Assembly: GCA_018398765.1 (NCBI GenBank)
Contig: JAHBMJ010000294.1
Coordinates: 2,501-12,500, forward strand
Reading direction: 5' to 3'
DNA: 10,000 bases
DNA from: Chromera velia
Taxonomy: Eukaryota; Sar; Chromeraceae
Shown: piece by piece, positions 6,580 through 10,000 of the stretch
How positions within the stretch are numbered: the first letter of the stretch is position 1
Layout of the letters: each line of letters starts with the position of its first letter
The notes under the pieces: generated by a model
The model's database searches: none
What the model saw: the letters and a program-made list of their open reading frames with translations, nothing else
Told to the model about the DNA's origin: nothing
Position numbers and translations under genes: made by a program

Positions 6580-6847
6580 AATAATTATAAACAATATCTG
6601 CAGGCCATGCATTGAACTTATGTGTAATTGTGTATATATGTGTATTTCAAAACAAGTTTTCAATAAACTGATTCAATGTCATGTGGGTTGCTACTATTCA
6701 GACTCCAACTCGCTACCAGCCATCATCATAAAATTCACCCTATGATGATTTCAAATCCAAGTCACTGCATGTTCTGTACTGACTGTGTTGTACTGACAGT
6801 ACTGCCCAGTGTCTGCTGGTACGATATGCTGGTACGTCATTATTGTT

Positions 6848-7216
6848 CTAGCTGTTGTCATTTGAAGGACTCTCAGAAGGAGTCACTTTCTTTCTCATGA
6901 GAGCAATCGAGGCAACAACGACAACTGCAATGCTAGCAACTGTGAAAACCATTTTGTTGTTGGAGCACTGCTCCTTGTTGAGCCACTGCTCTTTACAACT
7001 CAAAAGAAATGCGTATGTACCGACCAGCCACAAAATAAGAAAAGTGTGGAGAGCGATGTCCAGATACGCATCCATTCTTTTGTACAGTTCACGGCTTCGT
7101 TGCAAGAGATGGGCGACTCGGATGCGTTCCTCTTGTGTGATGCCATTTCTAGGTCGTCTGCAGGGCTCGGTTATAGCAGGATGCATGCTGATATTTCTCC
7201 CATCTCCTGGATTAGG
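6848..7216 (-). CDS. Last exon of the minus-strand gene: two predicted membrane segments
   Basis: Entered through a very good acceptor (TTTTTCTTTTATCTGCAG) after an 80-base intron (7296-7217) whose donor is GTAAGA. It encodes 122 residues. Segment 1 is IALHTFLILWLVGTYAFLLS (exon residues 54-73) and segment 2 is MVFTVASIAVVVVASIALM (89-107). The 15-residue loop between them has two Cys (CKEQWLNKEQC). A short tail RKKVTPSESPSNDNS follows. Basic residues just after segment 2 suggest that both ends face the cytosol, an inference from the positive-inside rule. Confidence 0.65.
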   Translation of the reverse strand, partial: PNPGDGRNISMHPAITEPCRRPRNGITQEERIRVAHLLQRSRELYKRMDAYLDIALHTFLILWLVGTYAFLLSCKEQWLNKEQCSNNKMVFTVASIAVVVVASIALMRKKVTPSESPSNDNS

Positions 7217-8906
7217 CTGCAGATAAAAGAAAAAGGCCATAAAAGTAATGACAACTGCTTTAATTAATCTAAAAAAACTTTGCAACTTTCTCTTACCATT
7301 CTTGAGGCCACCCCAATATGATTTTTATTTATATTTGCAGAAATATTAAGCCACAAGAGGCCCGCTTTTCTCAGATGCTTGTGTCATAAAAGAGCAAATG
7401 CACTGCACACTCCATACTCTTGCTGTTTCACACACCAGGTTGTATGTAGATGCCTCATCTCAGCTGTTATAGTACTTAGCTGGTGTACAAACTGCTCAGA
7501 CTGAGGTATGCATAAACGCATCGAGACCTAACAGGTTCATAGCAACATGTTAACGGCCCTCACGGACTCTCACCAATATGTTGTAACTTACCGGAGACAC
7601 CTTGATCGTCCATCATAGGGGGCCACTCCCTGTCCTTCTCTGGCTCCGGCGCGCTTTCCTCCGTCGTTCTACCAAACCGTCCTGTCTTTTGCATGGGTAT
7701 GGCTGCAAGAAGGGGGAGAACCATGGATGATTGGGCAAAAGGGTTACAAGCTAGAAGGGACAATTAAACAAATATCAAAGAAGAGATTCTCATGTAGACA
7801 AGAATATCAACAAATCTGGCCCGAAAGATGATAACCAGAAAGAAGAACAGAGGGATACAGGGAGGTCGTCAGAAACCCATCAAAAAAAGTAACCGTTGCG
7901 ACTTGAAGAAAGTCGCGAGGTACGATATATCAAATAAAGCTCGGAGACACTACAATTGAGCGCATTTGACCCAGAGAACCATGACTGCAGATGGAAGACA
8001 ATGCGGGGCAAACAAGAAAAATCATGCCGCAGGCCTGTTCAGAAAAGTGGCATACGAAAACTTGTATGAGGAAACAATGTGTGAGAGAAAAAACGACTAT
8101 GCAGTATGAGGAAAGGCTTCAACAAACAAGGGCATCACACAGCTGTGAAGACGGCTCTAAGCAAACGCTTATGCACTATTTGAGGTATACTTTCATTCCT
8201 GGGCAATACAAACTTATGGCAAGGCAGGTCAAGACAAAAATGACTTACCTTGAAGTTCCCTACACCCCTTTGTAGACAGTGGACCCTCCCGCCTGTACGC
8301 TGCTGCAGAAATAATGAGGAAGGCGAACCTCGTAAAGAATTGTTTCTCCTGAAACGTTCATGCATAAATGACTTTGGACTAAAACCCAGTCCGTACTGTG
8401 TAAAAGAGAATTTTCAATATAATATAGGCTTTGTTCTTGCATGTGGGTTGGCTCTCGAAAGAGCCACACAGCACCTTGATCGCAAAATATGCAGGGTAGA
8501 AAGAAAAAAGCTAAATCACGCACATAAAAAGAACGCAGAAGTGCCATGTATGCAAGAAAGACTGTCTTGCTGCCAAAGAAAGCTTCCTAAGAGCTAGAGG
8601 TCCTCGAATATACAAGCACTAGATGCAAGCAAGAGAGAGAGAGAAAGAGAGAGAAAGAGAGAGAAGGAAAGCCATTGGCGTACACTGCCAAGGCTAGTAT
8701 CTGGAGAGTGTATGATCAATATGGGGTGCGGAATAAAAGTGGAGATGGGAGTGCAAGAAAGGTTAGGAATGAGAAGGGGGAGGAAAATTAAACAAGCACG
8801 GAATTTGTGATAGAAAGGGAGCCTCAGATCTCAGAACTTGCCCCAGAAGAAAGACCTACCTTGTTTGGCCCCCTTGCCCGAGAAGGGGCTGCTGTATCGG
8901 CGTATC
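6848..8906 (-). CDS. Unknown two-pass membrane protein gene, multi-exon, 5' end not found
   Basis: Rebuilt from splice signals on the - strand: exons 8906-8860, 8302-8249, 7702-7592, 7364-7297 and 7216-6848. All five join in one open frame (phases 1,1,1,0) of about 215 residues ending at TAG (6848-6850). Residues 1-93 are polar, with basic patches and an EESAPEPEKDREWPPMMDD stretch. The last exon has a charged helix (TQEERIRVAHLLQRSRELYK) and then two hydrophobic segments. I do not recognise the family. The gene converges on D-LDH. The start codon and promoter were not identified and probably lie above 8906. The 7364 acceptor has a poor pyrimidine tract, so that exon is tentative. A frame kept open through five independent splice choices is the main argument for a real gene. 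Confidence 0.5.
7297..7364 (-). CDS. Tentative internal exon of the minus-strand gene
   Basis: Encodes GLLWLNISANINKNHIGVAS RM and ends in a clear GTAAGA donor. Its 3' end fits the last exon in phase 0. Its 5' boundary, AAAAG at 7365, was chosen only because it matches the phase of the preceding exon; the upstream sequence is purine-rich. Two other AGs nearby (before 7378 and before 7370) would need a different upstream partner. Confidence 0.4.
7592..7702 (-). CDS. Internal exon of the minus-strand gene
   Basis: The acceptor CTCCCCCTTCTTGCAG and the donor GTAAGT are both near-consensus. Only one of the three frames is open across the exon. It encodes IPMQKTGRFGRTTEES, APEPEKDREWPPMMDDQGVS, a hydrophilic, probably disordered acidic stretch. 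Confidence 0.6.
7703..8248 (-). other. Intron of the minus-strand gene (546 nt)
   Basis: Bounded by the GTAAGT donor at 8248 and the acceptor at 7703. Open frames exist on the opposite strand (for example 7991-8275), but they overlap the splice sites and have no recognisable product. Nothing else is seen. Confidence 0.55.
8249..8302 (-). CDS. Short internal exon of the minus-strand gene
   Basis: A 54-base exon with the acceptor TTCCTCATTATTTCTGCAG and the donor GTAAGT. In the phase compatible with its neighbours it encodes AYRREGPLSTKGCRELQ. A second CAG directly after the acceptor (NAGNAG) could shift the start by one codon. Confidence 0.5.
8303..8859 (-). other. Intron of the minus-strand gene (557 nt) with GA repeat
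   Basis: Runs from the GTAGGT donor at 8859 to the acceptor at 8303. It includes a GAGAGAAA repeat at about 8632-8668. Open frames on both strands (8250-8597 + and 8260-8547 -) have no recognisable product. Confidence 0.5.
8632..8668. repeat. (GA)n/GAGAGAAA microsatellite
   Basis: GAGAGAGAGA followed by repeated AAGAGAGAG units. On the strand of the surrounding gene it reads as a CT polypyrimidine tract. Confidence 0.9.
8860..8906 (-). CDS. First detected exon of the minus-strand gene
   Basis: A 47-base exon with the acceptor CCTTCTATTTTCTGCAG and the donor GTAGGT. In the compatible frame it encodes IRRYSSPFSGKGAKQ. Both other frames are also open, so the peptide depends on the phase match. 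Upstream exons are not found. Confidence 0.45.
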
Positions 8907-9173
8907 CTGCAGAAAATAGAAGGGAGACCGCATGCCGGGGGGGAGTGGGGTGTTTTTTGCCCCCCTAAAGCGGCGTATTTCCGCAAAAACCTCGTTTTCA
9001 TAATTGGTAAGGAGTTAGAAGCTGAAACTTTGTGTAAAAAGAGGTTGTAACGATAGAAAAAGACCTATAGAACAGATTTTTTATATCATTTCTAAAAACA
9101 TAGGCTGCCATACAAATTTTTTGATTTTGCAGTCATTTTTTAACGGTTTTCAACAGTAAGAAAAACGGAATAA
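8907..9173. other. Non-coding junction between the minus-strand gene and the retroelement
   Basis: Contains G-run/C-run complementarity at 8937-8965 and an imperfect direct repeat (CGGCGTAT at 8899 and again near 8971), followed by T- and A-rich sequence with stops in the retroelement frame (9141 and 9171). Promoter elements of the minus-strand gene could lie here or further right, but none can be named. Confidence 0.4.
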
Positions 9174-10000
9174 AACTTTTTCCACAATTGTGGCACGCTG
9201 ATGATAGAAGGAGGTTTCATTCCGATCGATCTCAAAGTGGCTTCCAGAACGATCCGGTGGGCAGGGAAGGCTTTAAAGGAGAGAAGAAATGAAGTGGTAG
9301 GGCAGGCAATCCTCACATGCCTGAGAGAGGGGGTAGAGAACGAAATGGGGGGGGGGAGAGGAATGCATCCTTTTCATCTTTTCCCTCATCTGAAGCAATG
9401 TGCACAGGCACTCTACACAGACAGAGGAATGCACCCTTTTGCAAGAGAAAGACTAAAAGGAAGCGTAGGGCAGAGAGGAACACAGGTAGTCAACGAGAGA
9501 GTGGACGGGATAGAGAGATGGCTACTGAAGAGAACAAAAAATGAGCTAGACGAGAAGAAGAGAGAGGCGTTTGCACATAGAATAGAAAGAAACATAAGAG
9601 AGAAGAGCAGTCAGGAGAAGGCAGAACTGACAGGAGTGATGATGGCTGACGTGTACAGAAAGGTCTCAAACGGAAACCGTCTCCACCTTTCTTTGTTTGA
9701 AGACAAAGCAGGTAGAAAGGTTGGCTCGACAATGAAAATAGACAGAGAGAGAATAGGGAGAGCCCCTTTTTGCTATACAAGAGTGGCGCCGCGATTAGAA
9801 CACAGAAGGAGAGCAGCATGCAGGGTAGGAGACAGGGCTGTAGCTGCGACTCAGGGAAAAATTCCGGTAAGGGGGAGAGAGAAGGTGCCGTTACAGAAAA
9901 GGATGTGCCAGTTCTGTCGAGGGTGGTTGGGAATCGAGGTGGTGGAAGATGAAATCTATCTGGTGACAGAATGTCCTGTTTTTGACAGAGAAAGAGCAGA
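9174..10000 (+). mobile_element. Non-LTR (LINE-type) retrotransposon fragment, 5'-truncated, runs off right edge
   Basis: The conceptual protein has the layout seen downstream of the reverse transcriptase catalytic core in many LINEs: an initial 'G-x-x-P-I-D-L' helix region, a long basic helical section, and a terminal C-x2-C ... VEDEI ... ECP zinc-knuckle-like motif. No YADD catalytic core or endonuclease is present upstream, and the frame is closed at 9171. That fits the 5' truncation typical of target-primed reverse transcription. The 3' end and any poly(A) tail are outside the window. Confidence 0.75.
9174..10000 (+). CDS. Reverse transcriptase C-terminal region of LINE-type element (partial)
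   Basis: Open for about 275 codons from 9174 with no stop before the window ends. The first ATG is at 9201, but it is probably not a biological start. Early residues GTLMIEGGFIPIDLKVASRT and IRWAGKALKERRNEVVGQAI resemble the segment after the RT thumb ('L..ElG..pl......a..Lryw.kl'). Residues near 9795-9905 (RLEHRRRAACRVGDRAV, then VPLQKRMCQFC) lead into the zinc-knuckle region, with MCQFCRGW at 9903-9926 and VVEDEIYLVTECPVFDRERA at 9936-9995. In related LINEs the position of the Tyr in EDEIY is usually His, a zinc ligand. The frame is intact over its visible length, so the copy may be fairly young. An alternative is a host gene derived from such an element. Confidence 0.75.

Larger units (their letters stand above)
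5861..6847. other. AT-rich convergent intergenic region
   Basis: Lies between the D-LDH end and the stop of the minus-strand gene. From about 5940 to 6680 the sequence turns markedly AT-rich, unlike the rest of the window. It holds a GAT/AAT microsatellite, a 12-bp tandem repeat, a 7-bp-stem hairpin and several AATAAA-like words on the + strand (for example near 6662) that could serve polyadenylation. No gene is supported; one minus-strand frame of 60 codons near 6481-6663 has AT-biased composition and looks accidental. Confidence 0.7.

Noticed and set aside
7991-8597. Two plus-strand open frames in the right-hand region
   Set aside because: They overlap good minus-strand splice sites and exons, and their Cys/Lys-rich products show no recognisable domain.
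9317-9952. Short ATG-initiated frames on both strands (Gly/Arg-rich or Ser/Leu-rich)
   Set aside because: They are other-frame shadows of the single long retroelement frame, which is open across the whole segment and has the family motif.

Overview
The window is nuclear DNA of a eukaryote. A conserved enzyme can be read only by joining ten short exons across GT..AG introns, and the introns are full of simple repeats (CA, GT, CT, GA and an 11-bp minisatellite). The density of short exons and the repeat-rich introns suggest a microbial eukaryote such as a secondary alga or alveolate relative (a chromerid-like genome would fit). That placement is a weak guess, since nothing here is diagnostic of a lineage.

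Positions 1-5577, + strand: the 3' part of a gene for an FAD-dependent D-lactate dehydrogenase (cytochrome type, DLD/LDHD family). The exons are 1-117, 681-734, 1416-1475, 1838-1908, 2140-2249, 2496-2658, 3068-3164, 4380-4464, 4880-5066 and 5332-5577. Splice phases agree at every junction. Together they give about 395 residues, from the second half of the FAD domain to the natural stop. The N-terminus lies left of the window. Exon 6 carries a lysine/arginine-rich insert.

Positions 5578-6847: the region between two convergent genes. It begins with an open frame of unknown meaning that overlaps the dehydrogenase stop. It then becomes strongly AT-rich, with GAT/AAT microsatellite, small tandem repeats and a hairpin.

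Positions 6848-8906, - strand: a multi-exon gene of unknown function, rebuilt from splice signals and matching phases. Its C-terminal exon (6848-7216) encodes two predicted membrane segments joined by a short loop with two cysteines. The 5' end was not found and one internal exon is uncertain.

Positions 9174-10000, + strand: an uninterrupted open frame of about 275 codons running off the right edge. It resembles the region C-terminal to the reverse transcriptase of non-LTR (LINE-type) retrotransposons, ending in a C-x2-C ... VEDEI ... ECP zinc-knuckle-like motif. It appears truncated at its 5' end.

The dehydrogenase and the membrane-protein gene converge. Nothing in the sequence links their functions, and I see no operon, defence system, CRISPR array or RNA gene.
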